This document shows, piece by piece, positions 18,057 to 27,900 of a DNA stretch of 64,000 nucleotides (position 1 is the stretch's first letter; each line of letters begins with the position of its first letter). Source of the DNA: Marinobacter lipolyticus (GTDB taxonomy: Bacteria > Pseudomonadota > Gammaproteobacteria > Pseudomonadales > Oleiphilaceae); NCBI RefSeq assembly GCF_018424605.1, contig NZ_QTKT01000011.1, forward strand, positions 1-64,000, given 5' to 3'. A program made the translations under genes and the position numbers. The notes below the pieces were generated by a model. It worked only from the letters and a program-made list of their open reading frames with translations. It ran no database searches and was not told where the DNA came from.

Positions 18057-19109
18057 ATGCGCTGTATGCTGACCCTGTTTATCTCGCTGCTCATGCTGTC
18101 TGGTTGTCAGCAGTCTTCGGAACCGCCCCCAGATGCCCGCGCCCCTATCCCCTGGGTAAAAACAGTTGAACTAAAGGACGCCGGCCCAACAGCGCAGAGA
18201 TTTTCAGGAACCCTGCGAGGCCGCCACGAAGTTCCTCAGGCCTTTCAGATCGCCGGTCGGATTCAGCATCGTTATATCGATGCCGGTCAGCGCGTGGAAA
18301 AAGGCGACTTACTGTTCAAGCTCGATACACGGGACCTGGTGGCAGCCGCAGGGGTCGCCGCCGTGGATCTTAAGCGTGCAAAAGCGGCCCTGGCAATTGC
18401 CACCAATGAACTCCAGCGCCAGCAGCAACTTGTGGCGCATCAGTTTGTCAGCGAACAAACCCTGCAACGCCTTGAGTTGGCAGAGCGTGAGGCGCGCAGC
18501 CAGGTGCAAACCGCTTCTGCACGCAATCAGCAGGCTCAGAATGCCCTGGGGTATGCGGAACTGAAAGCCGCCCATGCAGGCGTGGTCACTGAGGTCATCG
18601 TTGAACCTGGCCAGGTTGTGGGTGTCGGACAAACCCTTGCCGTTCTGGCCGAAGATCAATCGCTGGAAGTCGAGGTTTTTTTACCAGAGGGCAGTAACCC
18701 GTCCATGCGCGGTTATGTCCCTTTACCCAATGGCGAACAGCTTGCTGTGAGCTTGAGAGAGATTGCCGGGGCTGCCGACCCCGCAAGCCGGAGCTGGCGT
18801 GCCCGATACAGCCTGGAGGGGCCCTACCCCTCGTCTTTAACCCTGGGGTCGGTGGTGAGTGTGCGGTTAGCGCAGAAGCAAACCGCCCCCAGCCATCGCG
18901 TACCGCTGGGTGCCCTGGATGAGAGAGGGCAAACGCCGCAGATCTGGTTGGTTTCCGACGGCACGGTAACGCCCCTGGCGGTCGAGGTGATCGATCTGGG
19001 TGAGGAGTATGCGAAGATCAAGGTCGACATCAAGGCGGGAACGCCCATCGTCGCGTTGGGGACACACCTGCTCACGCCTGGCATGGCAGTGCGGGAGCTG
19101 GTTCAATGA
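18057..19109 (+). CDS. RND efflux membrane-fusion lipoprotein
   Basis: Periplasmic adaptor joining the RND pump to an outer membrane channel. The 350-residue protein starts with a lipoprotein signal whose lipobox LSGC places the acylated cysteine at residue 17. Then come the lipoyl halves (GRIQHRYIDAGQRVEKGDLLFKL and AAHAGVVTEVIVEPGQVV), a helical hairpin rich in Gln/Ala between them, and a beta-barrel domain. The frame is open from 17919 inside the hydrolase gene, but the ATG at 18057 gives the signal directly. Its stop overlaps the pump start by 4 bp. No TolC-type gene is in this operon. Confidence 0.9.
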   Translation: MRCMLTLFISLLMLSGCQQSSEPPPDARAPIPWVKTVELKDAGPTAQRFSGTLRGRHEVPQAFQIAGRIQHRYIDAGQRVEKGDLLFKLDTRDLVAAAGVAAVDLKRAKAALAIATNELQRQQQLVAHQFVSEQTLQRLELAEREARSQVQTASARNQQAQNALGYAELKAAHAGVVTEVIVEPGQVVGVGQTLAVLAEDQSLEVEVFLPEGSNPSMRGYVPLPNGEQLAVSLREIAGAADPASRSWRARYSLEGPYPSSLTLGSVVSVRLAQKQTAPSHRVPLGALDERGQTPQIWLVSDGTVTPLAVEVIDLGEEYAKIKVDIKAGTPIVALGTHLLTPGMAVRELVQ

Positions 19110-22100
19110 GCTTACCGAATCTTTCCGCGCTGGCAGTGCGCGAGCGTTCGGTCACCCTCTTTTTTCTTTTGCTGTCCGTTGTTGCCGGTTTCTACGCGTT
19201 CTCGTCCCTGGGTCGGGCGGAAGACCCTGCGTTCACCGTCCGGGCGATGGTGGTTTCTGTCGTCTGGCCAGGGGCAACCCCCGAGGTGCTGCAGAACCAG
19301 GTCGTGGATCGTTTGGAAAAGCGAATCCAGGAGGTGGTGTATTTCGATAATATTGAGACAACCATTCGGCCCGGGCAGGCCGCCATGGTTATCCGATTCC
19401 TGGATTCTACTCCGAGTGAAAAAGTGTCGGACCTCTTCTATCAAGTCCGCAAGCGCATGCTCGATGAGCGACCCAACCTCCCCCAGGGTGTGATCGGCCC
19501 CATCGTCAACGATGATTTCGCGGATGTGTATTTCTCCCTGCTGGCGCTGACGGCACCCGGGATGCCAATGCGTGAACTGACCCGCGAGGCAGAATCGATA
19601 CGGGATCGCCTGCAACGGCTGCCCGGCTTGCAAAAAGCACAGCTCCTGGCGGAGCGTCCTGAGCGGGTGTATCTCGAATTTGATCAGGACCGGCTCAACA
19701 ACCTCGGTTTGTCGGCAGAAGAGGTGTTGCAGGCGATAGAGGCCAACAACCGTCTTCAGCCTCTTGGCTTTGTTGATCTTGCCGGCCCGCGGGTTTATGT
19801 CCGCAGCAACATCGACCTGTCTGACCTTGAGCGCCTCACCTCAGTACCTCTCCGTATCGGCGACCAGCTTATTACCGTATCTGATCTGGCCGAGGTGCGT
19901 TTAGGGTATGAAGATCCTTTGAGCTACATCGTCCGCTCCAACGGTGAGGATGCGATCCTCCTGGGTGTGGTCATGCGTGCGGGTGAAAATGGCCTGGAAT
20001 TTGGCGCGCGGCTGCGCGAGTTTGTCAGTACCGAACAGGGCAGGCTGCCGCTGGGAATGTCAATACAGACCCTGACCGATCAGGCGGAAGCCATCACTCA
20101 GGCGGTTGATCTTTTTCAGGTCAAGTTTCTGGTTGCGTTGGTCGTGGTGATGGGGGTTAGCATACTGGCGATCGGTCTGCGCGCGGGTTTGGTGGTGGGC
20201 ATTGCGATTCCTGTGACCCTCGGCCTGACTTTCTTGTTGATGAAAATGGCGGGCATAAACCTGGACCGCATCACCCTGGGTGCGTTGATTATCGCACTGG
20301 GTCTGTTAGTGGACGATGCGATCATCGCCATTGAAATGATGATCGTGAAGATGGAGAGCGGCTGGGACCGGGTACGGGCAGCCAGTCATGCCTGGAGCGT
20401 AACCGCCGCGCCCATGCTGTTCGGTACGCTGGTGACGGTGGCCGGATTTGTCCCCATCGGATTTGCCCAGTCCGGAGTGGGAGAATACACCGGCAACATC
20501 TTCTGGGTGCTGGCTTTTTCGTTGTTGATTTCCTGGGTGGTGGCGGTAACTTTTACGCCTTATTTGGGCGTCAAGCTCTTGCCCGATTACACCGGGCATA
20601 TGGGCCAGGACCTTTACCAAAGCGCGTTTTATCAGCGGTTGCGTGGGGTGATCACAGCGTGTGTTCAGTACCGGAAAACCGTCGTTTTTATCACAGTGGG
20701 TTTGCTGGCGATCAGTGCTTTCGGGATGGCAACCCAGGTGCAGAAGCAATTTTTTCCCAGTTCTGATCGCCCCGAAGTTCTGATCAGTGTCTACGCTCCG
20801 CAGGGGAGCGCTATTGCCACCACGGATCAAAGTGTCAGACGCCTGGAAGCGATTCTGATGGACATGCCGGAGGTGAAAAGCCTTTCCGCTTACATCGGTG
20901 CCGGTGCGCCCCGATTCTTCGTATCGGCCAACCCCGAGCAGCCGGACCCGGCATTTGCCAAGTTGATTGCCATTGGGCAGGACGTTAAAGGGCGCGATCG
21001 CATCATCTCGGCGCTGGAAACCAGAATCGCGGCGGGTGAATTTCCGGAGGCACGAGTGCGGGTGACGCGTTTGCTGTACGGTCCCCCGGTGGTCTGGCCG
21101 GTCAGTTTTCGTGTGCTGGGTCCGGAATCCGATCAACTCAGAGAGATCGCGCACCAGATCCGCACTCTCATGACCGGGCATCCGAACATCGTCATGCCGC
21201 ATCTCGAATGGGATGAGCGTGTGCCCACTCTCTATCTTGATATGGATCCGGAAAATCTGGGTTGGATGGGCCTGACTCCGGCAGAGGTTGCCCGGCAACT
21301 GCAGTTCCAACTCCGCGGAGTGGCCGTCACCGAACTGCGCCAGGGCATAAGGAGCGTTCAACTGGTGGCGCGTAATGCACGTGGCGAAGTGATCATGCCG
21401 GAAGATCTTGAGATCAAAACCCGCGACGGCCGCAAACTTTCCGTACAGCAACTGGGCAAGTGGCAGGTTCGTTACGAGGACCCCGTCATAAAGCGTTACA
21501 ACCGTGACCCCTTCCTGGCCGTTCAGGCCGATGTAGAAGGTGCCCAGCCACCGGATGTCACCAAGGAGATATGGAGTGCGATGACGGGCCTGCGCGAACA
21601 GTTGTCGGAGGGTTACCGTATTGAAATCGGCGGTACGGTGGAACAATCAGCCAAAGCCAATGCTTCAATCCAGACATTACAACCGGTGATGTTGGCGTTG
21701 ATGCTGATCTTTATCATGCTTCAGATGCGTTCCTTTATCGGCACATTGACTGTTCTTGCCACCGCGCCACTGGGGCTGATTGGGGCTGTGCTGGCTTTGC
21801 TGCTGTTTAATCAACCCTTTGGCTTTACCGCGCTGCTGGGGCTGATTGGCCTGGGCGGCATCCTGATGCGAAATACCATGATTCTGACGCAGCAGGTGCA
21901 GGACAACTTCAAAGCAGGAATGGCTGCCCGGGAAGCCGTTGTCGAAGCGGCAGTCCAACGTGCCCGCCCCGTGGTACTCACCGCCCTGGCGGCCGTTCTG
22001 GCGTTTGTACCTCTGACCTTTGACCTGTTCTGGGGGCCGCTGGCTTATGTCCTTATCGGTGGCGTGGCGGTCGGCACTCTGATCACGCTATTGTTTGTGC

Positions 22101-22144
22101 CGGCGCTTTATGCCCTTTGGTTTCGATTAAAGAACGAACGCTGA
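19106..22144 (+). CDS. RND-family efflux pump, inner membrane subunit
   Basis: Proton-driven transporter of 1012 residues, the usual RND length. It has the N-terminal first membrane helix, a large periplasmic loop, a helix cluster around residues 330-500 with the proton-relay motif GLLVDDAIIAIE, a second periplasmic loop, and a C-terminal helix cluster containing GLIGLGGILMRNTMILTQQ. The sequence style (AEDPAFTVRAMVVSVVWPG) is that of the pumps often found with a lipoprotein adaptor and TetR regulator. Coupled to thioesterases and a hydrolase, it may export a product of acyl-CoA breakdown or a toxic lipophile. The substrate is unknown. Confidence 0.92.
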   Translation: MSLPNLSALAVRERSVTLFFLLLSVVAGFYAFSSLGRAEDPAFTVRAMVVSVVWPGATPEVLQNQVVDRLEKRIQEVVYFDNIETTIRPGQAAMVIRFLDSTPSEKVSDLFYQVRKRMLDERPNLPQGVIGPIVNDDFADVYFSLLALTAPGMPMRELTREAESIRDRLQRLPGLQKAQLLAERPERVYLEFDQDRLNNLGLSAEEVLQAIEANNRLQPLGFVDLAGPRVYVRSNIDLSDLERLTSVPLRIGDQLITVSDLAEVRLGYEDPLSYIVRSNGEDAILLGVVMRAGENGLEFGARLREFVSTEQGRLPLGMSIQTLTDQAEAITQAVDLFQVKFLVALVVVMGVSILAIGLRAGLVVGIAIPVTLGLTFLLMKMAGINLDRITLGALIIALGLLVDDAIIAIEMMIVKMESGWDRVRAASHAWSVTAAPMLFGTLVTVAGFVPIGFAQSGVGEYTGNIFWVLAFSLLISWVVAVTFTPYLGVKLLPDYTGHMGQDLYQSAFYQRLRGVITACVQYRKTVVFITVGLLAISAFGMATQVQKQFFPSSDRPEVLISVYAPQGSAIATTDQSVRRLEAILMDMPEVKSLSAYIGAGAPRFFVSANPEQPDPAFAKLIAIGQDVKGRDRIISALETRIAAGEFPEARVRVTRLLYGPPVVWPVSFRVLGPESDQLREIAHQIRTLMTGHPNIVMPHLEWDERVPTLYLDMDPENLGWMGLTPAEVARQLQFQLRGVAVTELRQGIRSVQLVARNARGEVIMPEDLEIKTRDGRKLSVQQLGKWQVRYEDPVIKRYNRDPFLAVQADVEGAQPPDVTKEIWSAMTGLREQLSEGYRIEIGGTVEQSAKANASIQTLQPVMLALMLIFIMLQMRSFIGTLTVLATAPLGLIGAVLALLLFNQPFGFTALLGLIGLGGILMRNTMILTQQVQDNFKAGMAAREAVVEAAVQRARPVVLTALAAVLAFVPLTFDLFWGPLAYVLIGGVAVGTLITLLFVPALYALWFRLKNER

Positions 22145-22486
22145 GATTAGATCGGCCCCACAGTTTAGACTGGTTCAGGCATCCCAAAGCTAGCTGAAAC
22201 CCCTGACCTGCACCCAGCTTCCTTTCCATGTGATCGTCTGGCGTCCGTGATTTGCTCCATCAATTAGGCTGTATGAAGCATAAGTGATTTGCTCGTCGGC
22301 CCTGAGCGGAGGCTAACTTGAATGTCCGCTTTTGTTTACGAGCAAACAATTCATAGGCCTCTAGGCCGGGGAAAGAATTACTGAATTGGTCGGACTCTGG
22401 GGGGGGAGGCGATAAGTTGAGCTCTAACCACACCTATCTATGAAAGAAGAGGGGAAGCTTTAAAGTATTGGCCCATTGGGAAAAGA
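22145..22486. other. Intergenic stretch at the left edge of the mobile region
   Basis: There is no gene in these 342 bases. They hold a solitary IS3-type terminal sequence at 22204-22240 (separate entry), the direct repeat GTGATTTGCTC at 22247 and 22283, and a 9-bp inverted repeat TTTGCTCGT (22288-22296) / ACGAGCAAA (22338-22346). The inverted repeat could be part of an attachment or regulatory site for the neighbouring integrase. No tRNA sequence is present. Confidence 0.5.
22204..22240 (+). repeat. Solitary IS3-type terminal repeat
   Basis: TGACCTGCACCCAGCTTCC followed by TTTCCATGTGATC closely matches the left end of the IS3-family element at 28983 (TGACCTGCACCCAACTTTC, then TAATCCATCGTGATC). 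No transposase follows, so this is an orphan end left by a related element. Confidence 0.65.
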
Positions 22487-22723
22487 TCAATTCTGATCCT
22501 CCGGATCCTCAACAAACTGCGCTACTTCTTGCAGCTCCACATCGAAGTACATGCAAAGCTTGTCCAGAATTTCGGTCGTGGTGTTGTAGCCACGTTGGTT
22601 CGCTATTTTGGATAGTGTCGTTCTGTGTATACCTGTCTCCTTGGAAATCTCGTCCAGCGTAACCCTTCGATTTTCTTGAAATCCTTTCTCGGCAATCAGT
22701 TCTTTCAGTCGAAACCTGATCAT
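22487..22723 (-). CDS. XRE/Cro-type repressor
   Basis: A 78-residue helix-turn-helix protein. The DNA-binding core is RRVTLDEISKETGIHRTTLSKIANQRGYNTTTEILDKLC, after which little remains, as in small Cro-like or YozG-type proteins. The frame is open from 22774, but the ATG at 22723 follows GGGAGGGGAAG. It is divergent from the excisionase/integrase genes, with two matching 18-bp operator-like sites between. By position it is the repressor of integrase expression. Confidence 0.82.
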   Translation of the reverse strand: MIRFRLKELIAEKGFQENRRVTLDEISKETGIHRTTLSKIANQRGYNTTTEILDKLCMYFDVELQEVAQFVEDPEDQN

Positions 22724-22784
22724 TGCGCTTCCCCTCCCTTTGCAAGGCTTTAGCTTACCAAAATCGACGCACAATCACATCCAA

Positions 22785-22802
22785 TGTTGCCCTTACGCTA
22801 CA
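22785..22802. promoter_or_regulatory. Operator-like inverted repeat 1
   Basis: TGTTGC-N6-GCTACA, an 18-bp site with five of six arm positions matching its partner at 22838. It lies between the XRE gene and the excisionase gene, just upstream of the -35 box at 22811. Confidence 0.6.
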
Positions 22803-22810
22803 AAAGATGC

Positions 22811-22855
22811 TTGACAGCGATGACCTCAGCATTAATATGTAGCTTGTACGCTACA
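22811..22855 (+). promoter_or_regulatory. Promoter with operator 2 for the excisionase/integrase genes
   Basis: A consensus -35 TTGACA at 22811-22816 and a -10-like TAATAT at 22833-22838 are 16 bp apart. A second operator, TGTAGC-N6-GCTACA (perfect arms, 22838-22855), starts at the end of the -10. Bound repressor would block initiation. The two operators begin 53 bp apart, about five helical turns, which would suit cooperative binding. Confidence 0.65.
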
Positions 22856-22876
22856 AAAAGAGGTTAAAAGCTAATT

Positions 22877-23116
22877 ATGTCGAAAACCGAATACCTGACC
22901 ACAGAAGAGCTTGCGTCTCGAATTCGCTATGACGCCCGAACCGTGAGGGAGCGGCTTAAAGACAGCGTCTTGCTCGAGGGCATTCATTACATCCGCCCAT
23001 TTGGCGGGAGAAAGATCTTGTATATGTGGGAGCCCATCGAGCGGGACATGGGAATCCAATCAGGAAACCAGTCTTTCTCAATTCCAATGGCTAATGGAGG
23101 ACGAATGAATGGGTAG
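22877..23116 (+). CDS. Excisionase-like DNA-binding protein
   Basis: A 79-residue protein with an N-terminal winged-helix of the excisionase/MerR-like kind (YLTTEELASRIRYDARTVRERLKD, then a wing GIHYIRPFGGRKILYMW). The rest is short and polar. AAGAGG lies before the ATG. Its end overlaps the integrase start by 8 bp. Such proteins direct excision and often regulate int. The assignment rests on fold pattern and neighbours. Confidence 0.72.
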   Translation: MSKTEYLTTEELASRIRYDARTVRERLKDSVLLEGIHYIRPFGGRKILYMWEPIERDMGIQSGNQSFSIPMANGGRMNG

Positions 23117-24317
23117 CGTTCGAGTGCGTGCCTCCACGCAAAAGTTGTTTTTCGATTTCAAGTATCGAGGAACCCGTTGCCGAGAGCAGACCGCGCTCGA
23201 CGACACGCCAGCAAATCGGAAGAAACTTCAGTCACTCTTGAAAAGGATCGAAGCCGAAATCACTTTGGGGACCTTCGAGTATCACAAGTATTTCCCCGAT
23301 AGCCCAAAGGCTCAGGAGTTTACTCGGCAAGCTGAATTGCAGCGCGCTCGGGGAGCCCATGACACACCGCTGTTCAGTGGATTTTCACAAACATGGCTGG
23401 ACGAAATGAGGATTCAGTGGCGCCGTTCCTACATCGCGACGATTGAGGGAACGCTGGAAAACTATCTGATTCCAGAGTTCGGAGAGTCGGAGGTTGGCCA
23501 CATCACCAGGCAGGAAATTCTTTCGTTCCGGGCGTCACTCGCCAAAGTAGAAACCCGGAGCAAAAAGCCACTTTCCGCCAGCCGTATCAACCGCATCATG
23601 ACGCCATTGCGCATGATTCTGGGAGAGGCAGCCAACCGGTATGAGTTTACCTCACCCTATCAGGGGATCAAATCACTGAAGGTGCCCCGGTCCGATGTGG
23701 AGCCCTTCTCGCTGGAAGAGGTTCGGCTGATTCTGGATGCAGTTCGAAAAGATTTCAGGAATTACTACACCGTTCGCTTCTTTACCGGTCTCCGGACCGG
23801 TGAGATCGATGGTTTGCCCTGGGATTGTGTCGATTTCAAGCGCCGGCAAATTCTGGTTCGCCAGGCCCTGGTGAAAGGTGAAATCGAACAGACGAAAACC
23901 GATGGTAGCTACCGTCACGTTGAGATGTCTCAACTGGTCGTCGACGCACTTGAGGACCAGAAAAAGGCTACTGGGAACATGGAGTTTGTTTTCTGTACCC
24001 GCACCGGTGGGCCGTTGAATCACAACAACGTCACGAAAAGGGTTTGGTACCCGCTGCTCCGCCATCTTGAGTTGCGTAAACGGCGGCCTTATCAGACCCG
24101 CCACACCGCAGCGACCCTATGGCTAGCCGCCGGTGAGAACCCGGAATGGATTGCCAGGCAGATGGGCCACACCACCACGGAAATGTTGTTCCGCGTATAT
24201 AGCCGCTACGTGCCCAACCTGACCCGGCGAGATGGATCCGCTTTTGAGCGACTGCTCATTACCCAGTTCCAGAATATCGAGCCCGATGCCATTGAGGAGG
24301 TCTCCAATGAGGAGTAA
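23109..24317 (+). CDS. Tyrosine-family site-specific integrase
   Basis: The 402-residue phage/island integrase has an N-terminal arm-binding domain of the DUF3596 kind (VRASTQKLFFDFKYRGTRCR), a SAM-like core-binding domain (about 90-180) and a C-terminal catalytic domain. Catalytic residues are Arg229 in TGLRTGE, Arg331 in YQTRHTAATL, the histidine in MGHTT and the nucleophile Tyr364 in FRVYSRY. It is probably the recombinase that inserted at least part of this region. The attachment candidate in the window is the tRNA-Arg fragment at 33073. Confidence 0.92.
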   Translation: MGSVRVRASTQKLFFDFKYRGTRCREQTALDDTPANRKKLQSLLKRIEAEITLGTFEYHKYFPDSPKAQEFTRQAELQRARGAHDTPLFSGFSQTWLDEMRIQWRRSYIATIEGTLENYLIPEFGESEVGHITRQEILSFRASLAKVETRSKKPLSASRINRIMTPLRMILGEAANRYEFTSPYQGIKSLKVPRSDVEPFSLEEVRLILDAVRKDFRNYYTVRFFTGLRTGEIDGLPWDCVDFKRRQILVRQALVKGEIEQTKTDGSYRHVEMSQLVVDALEDQKKATGNMEFVFCTRTGGPLNHNNVTKRVWYPLLRHLELRKRRPYQTRHTAATLWLAAGENPEWIARQMGHTTTEMLFRVYSRYVPNLTRRDGSAFERLLITQFQNIEPDAIEEVSNEE

Positions 24318-24597
24318 TGCACCAAACAGTCGTCGACGTATCCTTCGTTGCGCAAACGACGACCGCCATGTACGCAACCTCGCAGCAGCCCTGTCCTCTG
24401 CATTGAATATCACACCTGGCACACAGTTGATCATGTCACTCGGCGCCGGAGATGAACGCTCTAATCTGCAGGCGCTCGAAACCTGGGTCAGGATTGAGCT
24501 GACGTCACTGGGGAGCATGACGAGTCAACAGCAATTAGGCGAGTTGCTTTCAAGGCTGGAGAGACGGCTAGTGGATCATACGGAGGTCGGACTATGA
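24307..24597 (+). CDS. Small integrase-linked protein, function unknown
   Basis: A 96-residue protein beginning MRSNAPNSRRRILRCAND. It is Arg-rich at the N-terminus and helical later. The start at 24307 follows GAGGAGG and lies inside the integrase 3' end (11 bp overlap); the frame also opens further upstream without a ribosome site. Its stop overlaps the next gene by 4 bp. I do not recognise it. Tight coupling suggests an accessory role with the integrase. Confidence 0.6.
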   Translation: MRSNAPNSRRRILRCANDDRHVRNLAAALSSALNITPGTQLIMSLGAGDERSNLQALETWVRIELTSLGSMTSQQQLGELLSRLERRLVDHTEVGL

Positions 24598-24866
24598 GCG
24601 GCCACACCCATGAGCGTCACCAGTGGTACCGCGTAGACGGGATTCAGTTGGTCTCACCGGCTTCCATCGGAGCCTGTTGGATGCTCGACCTAACTGACAC
24701 CAACGGTCAGCCAACCTCAGCCATGTGGGTTGTCGATGATTTACCCCAACAAACCATCCCACGTGATGGCAGCTGGGCCCTGCTCCGACTTGTCTGCTAT
24801 GACCTCGGACTTGCACTGACAGCGAACATCGTGACAGCACTGCTGGCTACTCTGTCACCGTATTAG
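24594..24866 (+). CDS. Small integrase-linked protein, function unknown
   Basis: A 90-residue protein starting MSGHTHERHQWYRVDG, overlapping the previous gene by 4 bp (ATGA). The middle WMLDLTDTNGQPTSAMWVVDD looks like a small beta-sheet fold, and the C-terminus is a hydrophobic helix (ALLRLVCYDLGLALTANIV). It is not recognised. It faces the large recombinase gene tail to tail, 39 bp apart. Confidence 0.55.
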   Translation: MSGHTHERHQWYRVDGIQLVSPASIGACWMLDLTDTNGQPTSAMWVVDDLPQQTIPRDGSWALLRLVCYDLGLALTANIVTALLATLSPY

Positions 24867-24905
24867 CCCATGAATGCTCCCGAGGAGTCCGCGCTCCTGG
24901 GGAGC

Positions 24906-27900
24906 TCACCCCTTACCCAGTTCTCCCTCCACATCGTACGCACACGCAACATACGCAGAAAATACCGCAAACCGCAGTACTGACCAGAACAGGTTCTGTT
25001 TCCTATTGAGCGCAGGCGGAGGGTCAACGGAGATACGACATCGCCCATTCACACCTTGATTTTTCGGTATCACTACTAGTGCGAATTCAATTTGTTGAGA
25101 GGGTACGGCAAAAAAATCAGCCCAGGACTCTTTCTCAGACTGAATCCTCCCGTCTGATCGGAGCTTGACCGTTATTGTGGTTCGGCTTGCGAGTTCAAGC
25201 TTGCGTAATAGCTCATAAAGACATTGGTTGCCATTAGGATCTCGTGGCCTTATTTCGGCTTTGCTACGTTGGCTACATGCCAACACCGAACGCATGCACG
25301 TGAGTGCGTAATCCGGGTCGCCCTCAAACCAGGCCATGAGCCGGTTAAAATAGAGTTCGGAATAGCTCTTGGCATCCTTTGTGTGGGGCGGAGCTATGAA
25401 GCGACCAGGTACTTCAGGCAGGCCGCGAGATAGGTCTTTTCTATCCAGACTCCTCAAAACTGCCGGCGTTCGTCGAGACATACGGGTACGCGAGGTAATC
25501 ATCGGCAACCCTGGAGGTGACGCCTTGCGCTGGAGCGTCATTCGATTCGTTTCCCACGACATGATGTGTTTTGCGCGTCTATCCCAACGTTCCGCATCGT
25601 GCAGCGCAATACCTAGCATTTGTGCTGCCGATTCCAGTCCTCGTATACGTCTAGCTCCCGCCACAGTCTCGGTCCCGGCAGCCAAAAACTGCAATTTGTA
25701 GGGGTCCAGCCACCGAACTCGTTGTGCAGGCAAGGCAACCTTCTCTTGTAGAGCTACATGCCGCTCTAGTCGCGGCGACTCCCTCAAACCAGTCTCCGGC
25801 CATTTATCACTGACAACCTCAGCAATCTCGTGTGCAGGTGTCGGCGCACGACTCAGAGCTTTCCGCGACCGGAACTTTTCCAGTGCAGCCGGGCGTTTAT
25901 CCAGTAGCACCTGCTGGGCACGTATAGACAACTCGGGATTGTGACGCTTATTCAGAAAACGGCCGACTGACCAATCCAGCAGGTGGAGATAGCACTCCAT
26001 CGTCACCTGGGGTGATGCATGGCCTGCCCACATGGCGAGCTGCCACAGGGCCTGGCCAGTATCTGAAAGCCTTGCCAAACGCCCAAAAACCGTGTCGGTG
26101 TGAGGCAATAATGGGTCGCCTCGCTCCCCCTCCCTCCAGGCGCTCGGTATGAACTCGCAGGGAGAGCCTTCAATCAGCCTCAGAAATGTCAGCGTGACAA
26201 ACGAGTGCCGTAAATGATGAAACCGGAATCGGCTATCACCAGTCACCTCTTTTAATGCCCGCGTGACAGGATCGAACAACCGGGCGATGATGGCGGGCCA
26301 GTGGGTACCGACCACGTCCCCAAACAGCGCCTTCCCTCTCGGGTTCCCCGGGACCAGGTCTCGCCGACGTTGATAAAACTGCTCGAGCTTCCGCAATTCA
26401 TCGTCCATCAACAACACGTTCAGCGGCAGGCGTCTCGTTGACGTGTCTGATTTGATCCGGGCATTTTTATTCGGGCGGACCAGCAGTTCTGCGGACTCCA
26501 ATTCCGGAATATCGAGCCCGGGAAAATCCGAAAACAAACGACTATAGGCCTCTCCTCGTCGGAGGCCGAGCCGATACCCGAAAATCAGAATGAGTTCCTG
26601 ACTGTCCGCCATCGTTTCATCGACCGCTCGATTCCGGATCAGGGCTCGAACTCGCCTATACTCTCGTGGCGTCAACAATCGCGCATCCACCTGTCGGTCT
26701 GCACTCATGCCAGCAATATCAACCGGAGGTACTCCATGGGCATCCACCAGAAATTGATGAAACGCGGACAGCCGCCCCGCACAATCAGAGATCATGCCGT
26801 GGGCATTCGCGATGATCTCATCGTAAATGGCCTGCCAGCTATCCTCATCCAGGTTGATGGGATCGTTTAGCTCGTCGGCATAGAACACCATTGGTTTTAT
26901 CCAGTTCAGGTAGCGTACAACCGAATTCTTCGCGAGTTTGCGTTTGACAACCCCTCCTCGTTCCCGCAGATACTCAGCCCACTGGGCCATTAACTGCAGA
27001 ACCGGGGACACCTCTGATCTCCCCAAAAACTCGACAACAAACTCGCTGAATTCGGAACTGTTCAGTGTTCCAACAGCTCGGCGCAGATCGCCAAAATAGA
27101 CCTGTTGGTCTGGATACTGGTGCCCGGTTGCTATCTGTCGTCCCTCCGGTGACCGGAGCGGAGTCGCTTCATCTGCATCCATGTCACTATAGCCACGACG
27201 ATCCGTCAGCAATCGAAGCCAGTTCTGCTCAGGGAGAGGCACACCCACGCGCAGACTACTCAGATAATGCACCAGGCTATTCGGGAGCTGAGTGACGAGA
27301 TTTGATTCGGAGAGACGTAAACAACGATCCGCTATGTGTGAGGGCAAGTCCGAATCACGACACAATTTTTTGGCAAACCGCTTCATCAAAAAATCCACCG
27401 GCCGGCGCTTACCCGTTGTCTCCTCATGAGGCCAACGACGTCCCCAGCGGCCGCACCACCGCCTCAACAGCAGTTGCGTGACCGGGGCCAGAAACAGCCT
27501 GCGTCGTCGCTCGGTATAGTCCGTTTTGTCCAAGTTGCCGTCTGTTCCCAGCTCTAACCAGACGGTCCTTTCATGAACCCCACAGCCGTCGATAATCGCT
27601 GCAGGCAGTGCTGTTAACCACGTCTTTTTACACACGCCGGAGTGAAGACAAAGTGATAGTAACAACTGGCCTGAATCATCCAGGATATCCGGCTCTGTAT
27701 CGGTGTCTGTGCTCTCCAGATCACCGAAAAACGCCGCATTCAGTTGATCAAATTCGGCCAACCGCCGGAACGTGTCCGGGTTCATGTTCGAGGATTCAAC
27801 CCCGCAGATCACCATGGGCGGAGGAAGTGGCATTTGCCACCCGAGATCGCCAATCCCCTTGGCCAACCCGGAAACCAGGTAGCGCTGAATATCGCGCAGC

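Noticed and set aside
20306..21646. 446-codon open frame on the minus strand
   Set aside because: It lies wholly antisense to the RND pump gene, whose motifs are clear, and its product has the His/Gln/Arg-rich look of a GC-driven shadow frame.
22145..22486. Expected left attachment site with a tRNA-Arg(CCG) copy next to the integrase module
   Set aside because: No tRNA-like sequence or copy of the 33073-33117 segment is present, so the element ending at the tRNA fragment cannot be closed here.
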